Below, one piece after another: positions 24,368-33,000 of a DNA stretch of 64,000 nt; position 1 is the first letter of the stretch; every line of letters begins with the position of its first letter. The position numbers and the translations under genes were made by a program. Source of the stretch: JAUVDZ01 sp042568205 (lineage in GTDB: Bacteria > Patescibacteriota > Gracilibacteria > UBA1369 > PNNO01). The stretch is from positions 1 through 64,000 of the forward strand of contig JBHPJE010000007.1 in NCBI GenBank assembly GCA_042568205.1, given 5' to 3'. The notes under the pieces are model-generated. The model had not been told where the DNA came from and made no database searches. It worked only from the letters and a program-made list of their open reading frames with translations.

Positions 24368-25810
24368 ATGGATTTAATAATTTCCGGAATTGCGTTTGTT
24401 GTAATTTTTTCCCTTATAATTTTAATACATGAGTTTGGTCATTTTTATATGGCGAGACGTGCCGGAATTAAAGTTGAAGAGTTTGGTATTGGATTACCTC
24501 CAAGAATTTGGGGTAAGAAATTCAAAAAAAACGGAATATTGTGGTCAATAAACTGGATTCCGTTTGGAGGATTTGTGCGATTATATGGTGAAGATGCGAC
24601 AGATGAAAAAATGATTAAGGATAATAAAAGTTTTGCTAGCAAACCTTTAAGAAAAAGAATGGCAGTTGTGGTTGCAGGTGTATTTATGAATTTCTTATTA
24701 GCATTTGTTTTACTTGTTATTGGATTTACAGCTGGTATCCAACCATTAATTGTTAATTCAGATGACGTTTTGTCAGCTTTAGACAGCGGTATAATTGAGC
24801 TTGGCTATGATAAGGATTTAGCAAAACCTTTATCAGCTGAAGAAAGAGAAATGGAGCAGATTATTAATTTGCCAAGAGTTGTTATTAGAGAAGTTGAAGA
24901 AGGAAGTGATTCTAAAGTTGCTGGTTTGGAAATTGACGATGTGATTTTAAAAATGAATGGAGAAAATATTTATTGGGTTTCTGATTTTCAAACAATTATT
25001 AATAGTCAGAACAAAATAGATTTTGAGATTTTGCGGGATTTTGAACCTATGAATATCACTGTTGATTTTAGTACAAAGCAGAGGGTGATTATTGCTAATG
25101 TTGTGCCTGAAGCCCCTGCTAGCAAAGCAGGATTTCAAGAAGGGGATATTGTGCTAAGTATCAATGATGAGCCAGTTTATATAGCTCAGGATTCAATAAA
25201 TATGACTGCGGAAAATATTGGAAAAAATCTAACTTACAAAATTGATAGAAATGGAGAAGAACTTGAAATTGTAGTTGCTCCAAGTGAAGAAGGACGGATT
25301 GGCGTTGGGATTATTACAATGACATCTTATAAGAACAATCAGCTAAGTGTTTATAATCGTGATGTTCCTGCAAAAGTAATAAAAATAAATGATGTTCAGT
25401 ATCCTTTTCATCAAGCAATAGGCCAGGCATGGAATGAATGTGGAAGATTGGCTCTGTTAACTGTTGATATGTTTGGAAATTTGGTTAAATCAATATTTAG
25501 TAAATTTACTGTTCCTGAAGGGGTTGCTGGTCCAGTTGGTATTGCAACAATGACTCATATGTTTGTTCAGGAAGGATTATTAGCATTACTAAGATTTACT
25601 GCGCTTCTATCATTAAGTTTGGCAGTGATTAATATTATTCCTTTCCCTGCATTAGATGGTGGAAGGCTTTTATTTCTTTTAGTTGAGGCAGTTCGAGGTA
25701 AACGAATTCCTGCTAAATGGGAAGCATTAATTCATGCATTTGGATTCATTCTTCTAATTGGATTGATATTCTTTATAACTTATAGCGACATTCTTAATAT
25801 TTTTTCATAA
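24368..25810 (+). CDS. rseP: Site-2 intramembrane zinc metalloprotease RseP
   Basis: At 480 residues it has the full S2P layout. The first helix carries the zinc site LIHEFGHF (HExxH). Two PDZ-like domains follow (about 165-235 and 238-310, the second with APASKAGFQEGDIVLSIND). Near the C-terminus lies NIIPFPALDGGRLLF, which supplies the third metal ligand (NxxPxPxLDGGR). It cleaves membrane-bound regulators or remnant signal peptides inside the bilayer. No anti-sigma factor is adjacent. Confidence 0.95.
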   Translation: MDLIISGIAFVVIFSLIILIHEFGHFYMARRAGIKVEEFGIGLPPRIWGKKFKKNGILWSINWIPFGGFVRLYGEDATDEKMIKDNKSFASKPLRKRMAVVVAGVFMNFLLAFVLLVIGFTAGIQPLIVNSDDVLSALDSGIIELGYDKDLAKPLSAEEREMEQIINLPRVVIREVEEGSDSKVAGLEIDDVILKMNGENIYWVSDFQTIINSQNKIDFEILRDFEPMNITVDFSTKQRVIIANVVPEAPASKAGFQEGDIVLSINDEPVYIAQDSINMTAENIGKNLTYKIDRNGEELEIVVAPSEEGRIGVGIITMTSYKNNQLSVYNRDVPAKVIKINDVQYPFHQAIGQAWNECGRLALLTVDMFGNLVKSIFSKFTVPEGVAGPVGIATMTHMFVQEGLLALLRFTALLSLSLAVINIIPFPALDGGRLLFLLVEAVRGKRIPAKWEALIHAFGFILLIGLIFFITYSDILNIFS

Positions 25811-25813
25811 AAT

Positions 25814-26032
25814 TTTTATGAAATTTTCATAAAATAAGTTGCATGGGTTTTGATAATGATGCATAACCTCCATTGCGCGGTATTTCATTATGTTTTGTGG
25901 GAGTGTATGTATAACTACATCTAGTAGTGTATAGGCGATGATAAATCCTACATTTAGGATCAAAAAAATTGAACTACTTACCCTTGTATTAGTCTCAAAA
26001 TACAAATAGTATGAGGTTCCACTCGCAAGGGT
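25814..26032 (+). promoter_or_regulatory. Structured AT-rich leader upstream of dnaA
   Basis: This 258-base gap has a perfect 10-bp AT inverted repeat (25814-25834) at the rseP end. Nearer dnaA there are two competing helices that share bases 25984-25986: TTGTATT/AATACAA (25984-25990 with 25999-26005) and ACCCTTG/CAAGGGT (25980-25986 with 26026-26032). This resembles an attenuator-style switch. I found no DnaA boxes (TTATNCACA), so it is not supported as oriC. Confidence 0.4.
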
Positions 26033-26068
26033 GAACAATTTTTCTAGGCCCCCTAAACTACATATCAA

Positions 26069-27496
26069 ATGTCCCACAAAGATCTATACAGAAATATTTT
26101 GTTACGCTTAAAACCAACATTTAAACTACCTTTATTTAAAACTTGGTTTGCAGATACAGGAATAATTGAAAAAGGGGACGACTATATAGTAATTGGACTT
26201 CCAACTCCATTCGCAAAGCAATGGGTTTTAGATAAATATCATATTAAAGTTTTACAAGCTGCTCAGGAAGAAGATCCATCAATAAAAGAAGTACAATATA
26301 AAGTACATTCTGAATTTGCTAATGAAGATTCTCCTCATAAAGTAAATCTTGAAAGTATTTTAGGAACTGACGATATTAAACAGGTAAGAAAAGTAAGAAA
26401 TAAAGATAATGAAGTTCATGTTGGTAAAAAAGGATTGAAAAGCCGAAAATTAAGCATCAAACATACTTTAGACAACTTTGTGATTGGTAAAGATAACAAA
26501 CTTGCTCATACTGCTTGTCTTGCTGTTTCAAATATGCCAGGAGGTATTTATAATCCTTTATACATCTTCTCAGGTGTTGGGCAGGGTAAGACTCATCTTT
26601 TACAGGCGACAGGACGAGAGATCTTAAAGAATGATCCAGATGCTCGAATTGTTTATATGACTGCAGAACAATTTACTAACGAAATTATTGAAGCTATTGG
26701 AAAAAGAAGAACTAAACAGTTTAAAGATAAATATAGAACAGTTGATTGTTTCATTCTTGATGACATTCAATTTTTAGAGAATAAAGATATGAGTCAAATG
26801 GAATTCTTCCATACATTTAATGATTTATATGACTCTAATAAGCAGATTATCCTTTCATCTGATACTCCACCAAAAGATCTGAATGGATTTAAAGAAAGAC
26901 TGATGGGTAGATTTGGAATGGGTACAGTTGTTGAAATTCTACCTTCTGATTATGAAACGCGCTTAGCAATTCTTAAACAAAGATGCTCTGATCTTCAAAT
27001 GATAATTGATGATGATGTTTTAGAGTGTATTGCTTTCCATGTTGAAACTAATGTTAGAGATTTAGTTGGAGTTTTGATGCAAGTAATTTCACATTCTAAT
27101 TTAAATGGGGCAGATCCTACAAAAGAGCTGGTTGCAACGATTTTAGAAACTCAACATCAGATTCAGGTTACACATAATGGTGTTTCAGTTGCTTCGATGA
27201 ATGCAAAAGGTAAAACTATTCAGGAAATTATTGATTCAGTTGCTCATTATTTTCATATTTCAAACGATGATCTGATTGGACCTCTTCGAAAAAAAGAAGT
27301 TATGATGCCTCGTCAAGTTTGTATGTACCTGATTAAAAGAGAGCTTGATCATTCATATGAAAAAATTGGTGAAGTTTTTGGTGGACGGAATCATTCAACA
27401 GTTTTACATGCTTTCAACACCATTTCTAGGAAGATAAAAACAGACCCAAGACTTTTGCGTGATGTACAAGCCATAAAGCAAGGTCTTGGATTTTAA
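26069..27496 (+). CDS. dnaA: Chromosomal replication initiator DnaA
   Basis: The 475-residue protein has all four domains: domain I (LKPTFKLPLFKTWFADT), a linker, the AAA+ domain III with Walker A SGVGQGKTHLL, Walker B CFILDDIQFLEN and the arginine-finger region FKERLMGRFGMG, and DNA-binding domain IV ending with GGRNHSTVLHAF. It is flanked by rseP and a FecR-domain gene instead of dnaN, an unusual neighbourhood typical of small or rearranged genomes. Confidence 0.97.
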   Translation: MSHKDLYRNILLRLKPTFKLPLFKTWFADTGIIEKGDDYIVIGLPTPFAKQWVLDKYHIKVLQAAQEEDPSIKEVQYKVHSEFANEDSPHKVNLESILGTDDIKQVRKVRNKDNEVHVGKKGLKSRKLSIKHTLDNFVIGKDNKLAHTACLAVSNMPGGIYNPLYIFSGVGQGKTHLLQATGREILKNDPDARIVYMTAEQFTNEIIEAIGKRRTKQFKDKYRTVDCFILDDIQFLENKDMSQMEFFHTFNDLYDSNKQIILSSDTPPKDLNGFKERLMGRFGMGTVVEILPSDYETRLAILKQRCSDLQMIIDDDVLECIAFHVETNVRDLVGVLMQVISHSNLNGADPTKELVATILETQHQIQVTHNGVSVASMNAKGKTIQEIIDSVAHYFHISNDDLIGPLRKKEVMMPRQVCMYLIKRELDHSYEKIGEVFGGRNHSTVLHAFNTISRKIKTDPRLLRDVQAIKQGLGF

Positions 27497-27533
27497 ATGT
27501 ATAAAAAAATTATACAAAATTTTGGGAATAAAC

Positions 27534-27562
27534 TTTACAATAAATCAAATGGTTCTTATACT
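27534..27562 (+). promoter_or_regulatory. Promoter of the FecR-domain gene
   Basis: TTTACA (27534-27539), a 17-base spacer and TATACT (27557-27562) lie 55 bases before the ATG at 27617. Confidence 0.5.
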
Positions 27563-27616
27563 GTTCGATGTCTTTTCTACAAGGCTTTTTTTCAAAATTA
27601 GTTAATCAAAATTATT

Positions 27617-29158
27617 ATGCCTCGATTACCTCGTAAACGACCGATTGATTATATCCTTCCATTTTTAATCATGATTTGTGCAGGAGTTATTGTTGTTCTT
27701 GCATTCCAACTTTTTCAATCTTTGAATCAAACTGACGATGATAAGGAAATGTATATGTACATGGCTAAAGGTAATGCCAAAGTACTTCAATGGGGATCAG
27801 GAGAATGGGAGAAAGCATATAATGGTACAAAAATCCTTCAGGGAGATTCTTTAAAGACTCAAAGAGGAGGAAGATTAGTAGTTGAATTGTTTAATGATCA
27901 CTATTTAAGAATGGATCAAAGTTCTGAAATTGTATTTAGTGAAATAAAAAAGAATGGAGATGCTTATGATATTAATTTGATATTAAGAGAAGGTAAGGTT
28001 TGGATTAATAATGATGAAAATTCAGAGACTCCTGTTAAATTTATGGTTAAAACTGATCATACAATTGTGAAAACAGTTTCAACTATATATGAAGTTGAGC
28101 AAGATGAAGACGAAGAGGTTATTCGCGTAATTAAAGGAAGTATTGTAGCTGACATTATGGTTGAAGAAGATGGTGAAAAACGAAATGTTGAATCTATTCA
28201 GATTGGAGTTGGTCAGGAAGCAGTAATAAATGATTCAGATGTTGCAGCTTATGCTGACAGAGAGAGTCCTTCTGTAATAGAAGCAATTTCTAATAATTTT
28301 AGAGAGACAACTTTCTATAAATGGAACATGGCAGAGGATAAAAATCCTACTGATTATTCAATTAAAACTAGTACTGACGATGAATTTGATTTTGATGAAG
28401 AAGAAGATGAGGAAGACGGAGAAAGTGACTTAGCTAAGCCTGAAATCGAGACTCCTTCTACTTTGAATTTTACAACAAATGAAGATTCTTTAACTATTAG
28501 AGGTACGACTTCAACAGAAACAAAGAAAATGATGGTTGATGTGGTAAGCGATGGTGTAGACAATACTTATGAACTTAATTTATATGTTCCTGGCGGAACT
28601 GATTGGAGCTTTGCTATATCAGAAGATGCTGGAACTCTTGCTGGAGGTGTTAACACATATGAATTTTATTCAATTTCTCAAAACGATGCAGAATCAAAGA
28701 AAACTAAGCTTACAGTTAATTTAGGTGATGTTCATGCCGAAGATGAAGATCCAGAAGACGATGAAGAAGAAGATGATGAGGAAGAATTAGATTTACCACC
28801 TTTAGTAGCTCCAACTGTTGATACTTATAATGGAGGGGAATCAAATGAAGATGATACAGGTTCAGTAACTGTGTTAGGTTCAGTTGAAGGTGCAGAAAAG
28901 ATAATCGTAGATGGATACACATTGTCTGCATTTGAAGCCGGGGATACATCATGGAGTTACAATGCTCGTGAAGCTTTAGGAAATTTAGAAGCAGGTGAAA
29001 ATACTTATGAAGTTGAAGCAGTTGCACCAGATGGATCAACTAAATCAACTCAATTCACAATAATCTACACTCCTTCAGAAGAAGAAGAGGAAGAAGAGCC
29101 AGCTGATGATGAACCTGTTGAAGATGATCCTGCTACTGAAGAGCCAGCAACTGAATAG
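27617..29158 (+). CDS. Anchored extracytoplasmic FecR-domain protein
   Basis: The 513-residue protein has an N-terminal signal anchor (about 14-34). A FecR-type domain (about 50-220) follows, with LQGDSLKTQRGGRLVVELFND, LRMDQSSEIVFSEI and LREGKVWIN. Two Ig-like beta repeats come next (about 275-370 and 395-490), each preceded by an acidic linker and containing similar ending patterns (GGVNTYEFYS and AGENTYEVEA). The C-terminus is a Glu/Pro-rich tail. It is probably a surface structural or sensing protein. The gene ends directly against the convergent mltG stop with no base between. Confidence 0.82.
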   Translation: MPRLPRKRPIDYILPFLIMICAGVIVVLAFQLFQSLNQTDDDKEMYMYMAKGNAKVLQWGSGEWEKAYNGTKILQGDSLKTQRGGRLVVELFNDHYLRMDQSSEIVFSEIKKNGDAYDINLILREGKVWINNDENSETPVKFMVKTDHTIVKTVSTIYEVEQDEDEEVIRVIKGSIVADIMVEEDGEKRNVESIQIGVGQEAVINDSDVAAYADRESPSVIEAISNNFRETTFYKWNMAEDKNPTDYSIKTSTDDEFDFDEEEDEEDGESDLAKPEIETPSTLNFTTNEDSLTIRGTTSTETKKMMVDVVSDGVDNTYELNLYVPGGTDWSFAISEDAGTLAGGVNTYEFYSISQNDAESKKTKLTVNLGDVHAEDEDPEDDEEEDDEEELDLPPLVAPTVDTYNGGESNEDDTGSVTVLGSVEGAEKIIVDGYTLSAFEAGDTSWSYNAREALGNLEAGENTYEVEAVAPDGSTKSTQFTIIYTPSEEEEEEEPADDEPVEDDPATEEPATE

Positions 29159-30157
29159 TTAAAGATACTTCGCTTTATTCACATTATGCTCATCATTATT
29201 TCGGGCATATTTAACTTCGCCTGTGTCTAAAGTTGTAAGGTAGTACCAATATTCAGAATCTTCTGGGTGCATTGCTGCTTCGATATGCTCAATATCAGGA
29301 TTTGAAATAGGCCCAGGAGGCATTCCAACATATAAACGAGTATTATATGGAGAATCCAGCTCAAGGTCAGCTGCGTTGATTGTAGTCTTTTTAGTGACGT
29401 AAAGAATTGTAGCGTCTGCACCAATGTGCCAGTTTGAATCTAGGCGTTTCCATAAAATCCCAGAAACAAGCCCAAAATCTTGAGGAGTTCGTACTTCTCT
29501 TTGAAGGATTGAAGCCATAGTTATAGTGTCGTGCATAGAATTTCCCCAGGAATCGATTGGAGATTTTAAAGTTTCAATTTTTTTCTGAAAATTATCTAAA
29601 AGCAATAGAATAAATGCATCTGAATTAAAATCAACAGTATCAATAAAGTAAGTGTCTGGGTAAAGATAACCTTCTAAAGGCAAATCAAGCTCAGATTGAA
29701 TTTCAGGGCTTAAAAACCAATAATCATCGTAAGAATCAAAGTTTCTTACTGCTTTTTCAAATTCTCCATCATGAATAACATCCATTTCAACTAATTTATC
29801 TTCAATTTGACTGATTGTGAGTCCTTCCTGGATTGTAATTGTTGCTTCAGATGATCCTATTTTTGAAATTTGTTCAATAATATCGGGAACATTCATTGAT
29901 TTATTGAGGTCATAACGACCTGCAATGATATCTTTGTCTGCACCGATGATTCTTGTGTAACCGTAGAACAAAGTTCGATTTTTGATTAGCCCGTTTTCTG
30001 TTAAAATATCAGCCACATCATTGGCATTTGATCCCTTTTTAATATTTATAGAAATATTTTCAGAATCAGAAACATCAACAGGATTATAAATTGAATTATG
30101 CACATAAAATCCGCCAATAATTAGCACAACTAAAATAAGGAATAAGAATTTTTTCAT
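29159..30157 (-). CDS. mltG: Endolytic murein transglycosylase MltG
   Basis: The 332-residue protein has an N-terminal transmembrane helix, a LysM-like subdomain (about 35-110) and the YceG/MltG catalytic domain. The catalytic glutamate is in MASILQREVRTPQDFGLVSG, and PYNTRLYVGMPPGPISNPDIEHIEAA is the family signature. It cuts nascent glycan strands and sets their length. It shares a minus-strand operon with ybaB, 12 bases upstream. Confidence 0.95.
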   Translation of the reverse strand: MKKFLFLILVVLIIGGFYVHNSIYNPVDVSDSENISINIKKGSNANDVADILTENGLIKNRTLFYGYTRIIGADKDIIAGRYDLNKSMNVPDIIEQISKIGSSEATITIQEGLTISQIEDKLVEMDVIHDGEFEKAVRNFDSYDDYWFLSPEIQSELDLPLEGYLYPDTYFIDTVDFNSDAFILLLLDNFQKKIETLKSPIDSWGNSMHDTITMASILQREVRTPQDFGLVSGILWKRLDSNWHIGADATILYVTKKTTINAADLELDSPYNTRLYVGMPPGPISNPDIEHIEAAMHPEDSEYWYYLTTLDTGEVKYARNNDEHNVNKAKYL

Positions 30158-30169
30158 ATATAAAGTTTT

Positions 30170-30463
30170 TTACATTCCAGGCATTCCACCAAGTCCCATA
30201 TCACCCATAACATCTTTCATTTCTTCTGCTCCGTATTGTTGAGACCTTTTAATTGCTTTATTCATTGCTTTTTCAATGCTATCTTCAAGTTTTTTCTTGT
30301 TCCCCATAGCTTCATCAGTAATGTTGATTGAAACAATTTCCTGTTGTCCGTCTACAGTCACAGTTACACCTTCAACTTCGGCTTCAATATGCGTATTTTG
30401 AAGCTTTTTCTTGATTTGTTTTGCTTGCTTTTGAAGTTGATATAAATCTTTAAATTTATTCAT
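30170..30463 (-). CDS. ybaB: YbaB/EbfC family nucleoid-associated protein
   Basis: The 97-residue protein has the YbaB pattern: an N-terminal helix (LYQLQKQAKQIKKKLQ), a central beta hairpin with VEGVTVTVDGQQEIVSINI, and a C-terminal helix with a Gly-Met-rich tail. Members bind DNA as dimers. The usual partners recR and dnaX are not adjacent; here it is paired with mltG. Confidence 0.9.
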   Translation of the reverse strand: MNKFKDLYQLQKQAKQIKKKLQNTHIEAEVEGVTVTVDGQQEIVSINITDEAMGNKKKLEDSIEKAMNKAIKRSQQYGAEEMKDVMGDMGLGGMPGM

Positions 30464-30587
30464 TATTTTTGGATTATTTATTACACGAAAAACATGATAC
30501 CGTCATACGGATTTTTAGTAAAGATAGACTTGCTTTTAGGGGTCTTTTTAGCTAAACTTTCACAGCAATATTACTAATTTAGATAAA

Positions 30588-31301
30588 ATGGAAACGATAA
30601 CATTAGAAGTAAAGACTCGTGATGCAGGTTCTGCTCGCGAAATTAGATCTCAAGGAGCAATTCCTTGTAATTATTATGGTGAAGGCAAAGAAAACCAAGT
30701 TTTCGCTGTAGATTATCAAACTTTTAGAAGAATTTTCGAAAAAGGTGGAGGAAATACTGTACTTGAACTTGATATTGATGGGAAAGAAAAGATAAACGTG
30801 CTAGTTCATGATGTTGATTATGACCCAGTTTCAGATCTTTTTACTCACATTGATTTTAAATTTGTTGATTTGGATAAAGAAGTTACAACTGATGTTCCAC
30901 TAATTGCTACTGGAGAATCTAGAGCAGTACGTGAAGAAGGTGGTACATTAATGCAAAATAGAGATGCTCTTACAGTTAAGTGTATTGCGAGAAATATCCC
31001 GCATGAACTTGAATTCGATATTAGTGTTCTTGAAGACTTCCAATCTTCTATTCACGTTGGCGACATTAAACTTCCAGAAGGTGTTGAAGCAGTTGATGAT
31101 GAAAAATTAACAATTGCTACAGTTATTGCTCCTAGAGCTGAAGAAGAAGAACCAGAAGAAGAAGTAGTTGAAGGCGAAGAAGGTGCTGAAGGCGAAGAAG
31201 GTGCTGAAGGTGGTGAAGCTAAAGAAGGTGGAGAAGAAAAGAAACCTGAAGGAGAAGCTAAAGAAGGTGGAGGAGAAAAGAAAGAAGAAGGCGGAAAGTA
31301 A
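30588..31301 (+). CDS. rplY: Ribosomal protein bL25, long (CTC) form
   Basis: The protein binds 5S rRNA. Residues 1-90 are the L25 domain (EVKTRDAGSAREIRSQGAIPCNYYG) and about 95-182 the TL5/CTC C-terminal beta domain. The last 55 residues are an unusual Glu/Gly/Lys low-complexity tail built from EEGAEG and EAKEGG units, possibly a recent repeat expansion. The overlapping open frame beginning at 31168 belongs only to this tail and is not a gene. Confidence 0.94.
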   Translation: METITLEVKTRDAGSAREIRSQGAIPCNYYGEGKENQVFAVDYQTFRRIFEKGGGNTVLELDIDGKEKINVLVHDVDYDPVSDLFTHIDFKFVDLDKEVTTDVPLIATGESRAVREEGGTLMQNRDALTVKCIARNIPHELEFDISVLEDFQSSIHVGDIKLPEGVEAVDDEKLTIATVIAPRAEEEEPEEEVVEGEEGAEGEEGAEGGEAKEGGEEKKPEGEAKEGGGEKKEEGGK

Positions 31302-31323
31302 AGAAAGGCCCTTAACTTCTTAT

Positions 31324-32391
31324 ATGGAAAGAAAAAGACTTAATCTAATCCTTTATGGTGCCGCTGCATTATTAGTAATAATAGTGTTAGCAGTTTGGTT
31401 TACTGCATTTTCACTTCCAGTGGAGCCTGTTGAAGAAGATGTTGAAGTTACAGAAGAAACCGAGTCAGATTTACCTAAAATTGATAGTGCAAATGAATCT
31501 TTAATTGATGGATTGCCTATTAGAGAAGAAAAAGAGCAATCAGTTGCTGTGATTATTGAAAATCATACTGATGCTAGAAGGCAGCAGGCAGGTTTAGGAG
31601 ATGCAAGTTTGGTTATTGAAGCAGAAGCAGAAGGTGGAATTACTCGCTTTTTAGCAATTTTCCCATATCAAAAAACTGAAAAAGTAGGACCAGTCAGATC
31701 TGCACGTCCTTATACTGTAAGATGGGCTGAAATGTTTGATAGTGCTTTTGTACATGCTGGAGGCAGTGACCTTGGATTTAGTACAATTTATAGTAGTGGG
31801 AGAATCTTAGATTTAGACGGGCTTGCTTTAGAAGGTGGTTTGAAATATTTCACCCGAGATCATCTTTATTATGCTCCTCATAATCTTTTTGCGAATTTGG
31901 TAGAGTTGCGAGAACTGGCTGAAGAAAGAGGTTGGGATAGTGAAGTGGAAGAGCCTGTATTTAAATTTGGATCTTCTTTAGATAACGGGGAGGTTATTGA
32001 AACAGCAGATACTGTGCGAATTTATTATCCTTGGCCTCAATATTACGTTCGATATGAATATGATTCAGAAGATAATGTGTATAAACGATATCAGGCTGGT
32101 GAAACTCATATTGATAAAAACACTGGAGATCAAATTGCACCTTCTAACGTGGTTGTTATGATCACAAATTATTACCCTACAGATGAAGAAGGTCGTTTAT
32201 ATATGAAAACAGAAGGAAAAGGGGATATGTATCTATTTAGAAATGGTAAAGTTTTCCCTGGAACATGGGAAAGATACACAACAAGCGATGTTTTAAAGTT
32301 TTATGCTGAAGATGGAGAAGAATTAAACTTCGAAAAAGGTCCAACCTGGATTTCAGTAGTAAATCAAACAGGTGGTATGCAATGGGAATAG
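31324..32391 (+). CDS. DUF3048 (YerB-like) anchored protein
   Basis: From the ATG at 31324 it has 355 residues, with a transmembrane anchor (about 9-28) and an extracytoplasmic DUF3048 domain. Family motifs are AVIIENHTDARRQQAGLGDASLVIEAEAEGGITRFLAIF and KVGPVRSARPY, and the C-terminal part contains TWISVVNQTGGMQWE. The biochemical role of the family is unknown. An extension to 31168 would read through the rplY tail in another frame (lysine repeats) and is rejected. It follows rplY by 22 bases. Confidence 0.9.
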   Translation: MERKRLNLILYGAAALLVIIVLAVWFTAFSLPVEPVEEDVEVTEETESDLPKIDSANESLIDGLPIREEKEQSVAVIIENHTDARRQQAGLGDASLVIEAEAEGGITRFLAIFPYQKTEKVGPVRSARPYTVRWAEMFDSAFVHAGGSDLGFSTIYSSGRILDLDGLALEGGLKYFTRDHLYYAPHNLFANLVELRELAEERGWDSEVEEPVFKFGSSLDNGEVIETADTVRIYYPWPQYYVRYEYDSEDNVYKRYQAGETHIDKNTGDQIAPSNVVVMITNYYPTDEEGRLYMKTEGKGDMYLFRNGKVFPGTWERYTTSDVLKFYAEDGEELNFEKGPTWISVVNQTGGMQWE

Positions 32392-32400
32392 TATTAAAGT

Positions 32401-32631
32401 AGCGCCAGGTCAGAACGCTATTGGTGTTCTGCCCGTGTTGTTTGCGTCGGTCGCGTCTCCCCTCGAGAGGGAGGCCCACTAACTGCCCAACCTTTGAAGC
32501 GCACGGTTGTGCACTTTTCCGCGACGCACAGCTTTTGTTGCACCTCACCATCACGGTAAGCATGCAACCCGTGGTGTGCGTACAAACGGGTACACGAGGC
32601 ATTACACTAACAAACGAACTGACCTGGCGTT
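32401..32631 (-). ncRNA. Compact structured RNA domain closed by a perfect 11-bp helix
   Basis: CGCCAGGTCAG (32403-32413) and CTGACCTGGCG (32619-32629) are perfect inverted repeats closing about 227 bases. Inner helices on the minus strand include a 12-pair interrupted hairpin (GTTGCA...TGCAAC around CTTACC/GGTGAG), TGCGTCG/CGACGCA, CCCGT/ACGGG, CTCCC/GGGGAG and CAGAAC/GTTCTG. GC content is far above the surroundings. It begins two bases past the fMet-like tRNA and probably shares its transcript from the promoter at 33001-33028. No Rfam family is recognised; no coding potential is evident. Confidence 0.6.
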
Positions 32632-32704
32632 AGGCGGTACCGGATTTGAACCGGTGTCCTTCGGGTTCCTAGCCCGACGAGCTACCAGACTGCTCCAACC
32701 GCCA
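32631..32704 (-). tRNA. Initiator-type tRNA body with anticodon AGG
   Basis: The 74-base cloverleaf has all initiator features. Position 1:72 is a mismatch (T:T), the D stem is GAGC/GCTC with A11:U24, and the anticodon stem has three G:C pairs (TCGGG/CCCGA). The T loop is TTCAAAT and the discriminator is A73. The length equals bacterial tRNA-fMet. However, the anticodon loop reads CTAGGAA in place of CTCATAA, so the anticodon is AGG (Pro CCU) where CAT is expected. CCA is not encoded. Sequence just upstream (CGTTA) can pair with the 3' trailer (TAACG), extending the acceptor. Confidence 0.75.
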
Positions 32705-32862
32705 CTAACGGAGTCCAGAAGAACTCCTTGATGAACTTGATCGAGAAAGGAGGAGCGACATCCCCACAATTAGGGATGCCCTTTTGCGCCACACCCGTGG
32801 CTTGCGGAACCCCAAACAACAACCGACCGATCTTGTTCACAAGAAATACTCTGAACTCCTAT
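32705..32862 (-). ncRNA. Structured linker between the two tRNA-like genes
   Basis: This 158-base GC-rich stretch has no ORF. On the minus strand it holds clear hairpins: GCATCCC/GGGGATG (about 32755-32780), GCCAC/GTGGC and GGAGT/ACTCC just upstream of the fMet-like tRNA. It is presumably part of the same transcript as both flanking tRNA-like structures. Confidence 0.45.
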
Positions 32863-32948
32863 TCGAGGCGAGAGGATTTGAACCTCCGACTTCTGGAGTA
32901 GTTAGATGATAATAACTCCAGTGCGCTACCAGAATGCGCCACGCCTCG
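32863..32948 (-). tRNA. tRNA-Pro-like gene with a 12-base anticodon-arm insertion
   Basis: The acceptor CGAGGCG/CGCCTCG has the C1:G72 pair diagnostic of bacterial tRNA-Pro. The D arm GCGC/GCGC, variable loop and T arm (GGAGG, TTCAAAT) are also Pro-like, with discriminator A73. Between anticodon-stem halves CTGGA and TCCAG are 19 bases where 7 are expected, giving a total of 86 bases. The arm can fold as CTGG/CCAG plus AGTTA/TAACT with an 8-base loop TTATCATC. No proline anticodon (NGG) is present. CCA is not encoded. It may be a non-decoding tRNA-like RNA or a precursor with a tiny intron. Confidence 0.65.
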
Positions 32949-33000
32949 TATAGGTTTTTACACAATGAAAAAGAACAATGGTAAAGAACCATGGACGCTT

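Noticed and set aside
25811..26068. Chromosome origin next to dnaA
   Set aside because: AT-rich palindrome present, but no DnaA boxes found here or just after dnaA.
31168..31323. Upstream extension of the DUF3048 gene with lysine repeats
   Set aside because: It is the out-of-frame reading of the repetitive rplY tail; the transmembrane anchor begins right after the ATG at 31324.
32421..32731. Overlapping plus-strand ORFs in the GC-rich region, one reading GGTGFEPVSFG
   Set aside because: This peptide pattern is the usual false product of reading a tRNA on its opposite strand; the region is structured RNA with a minus-strand promoter.
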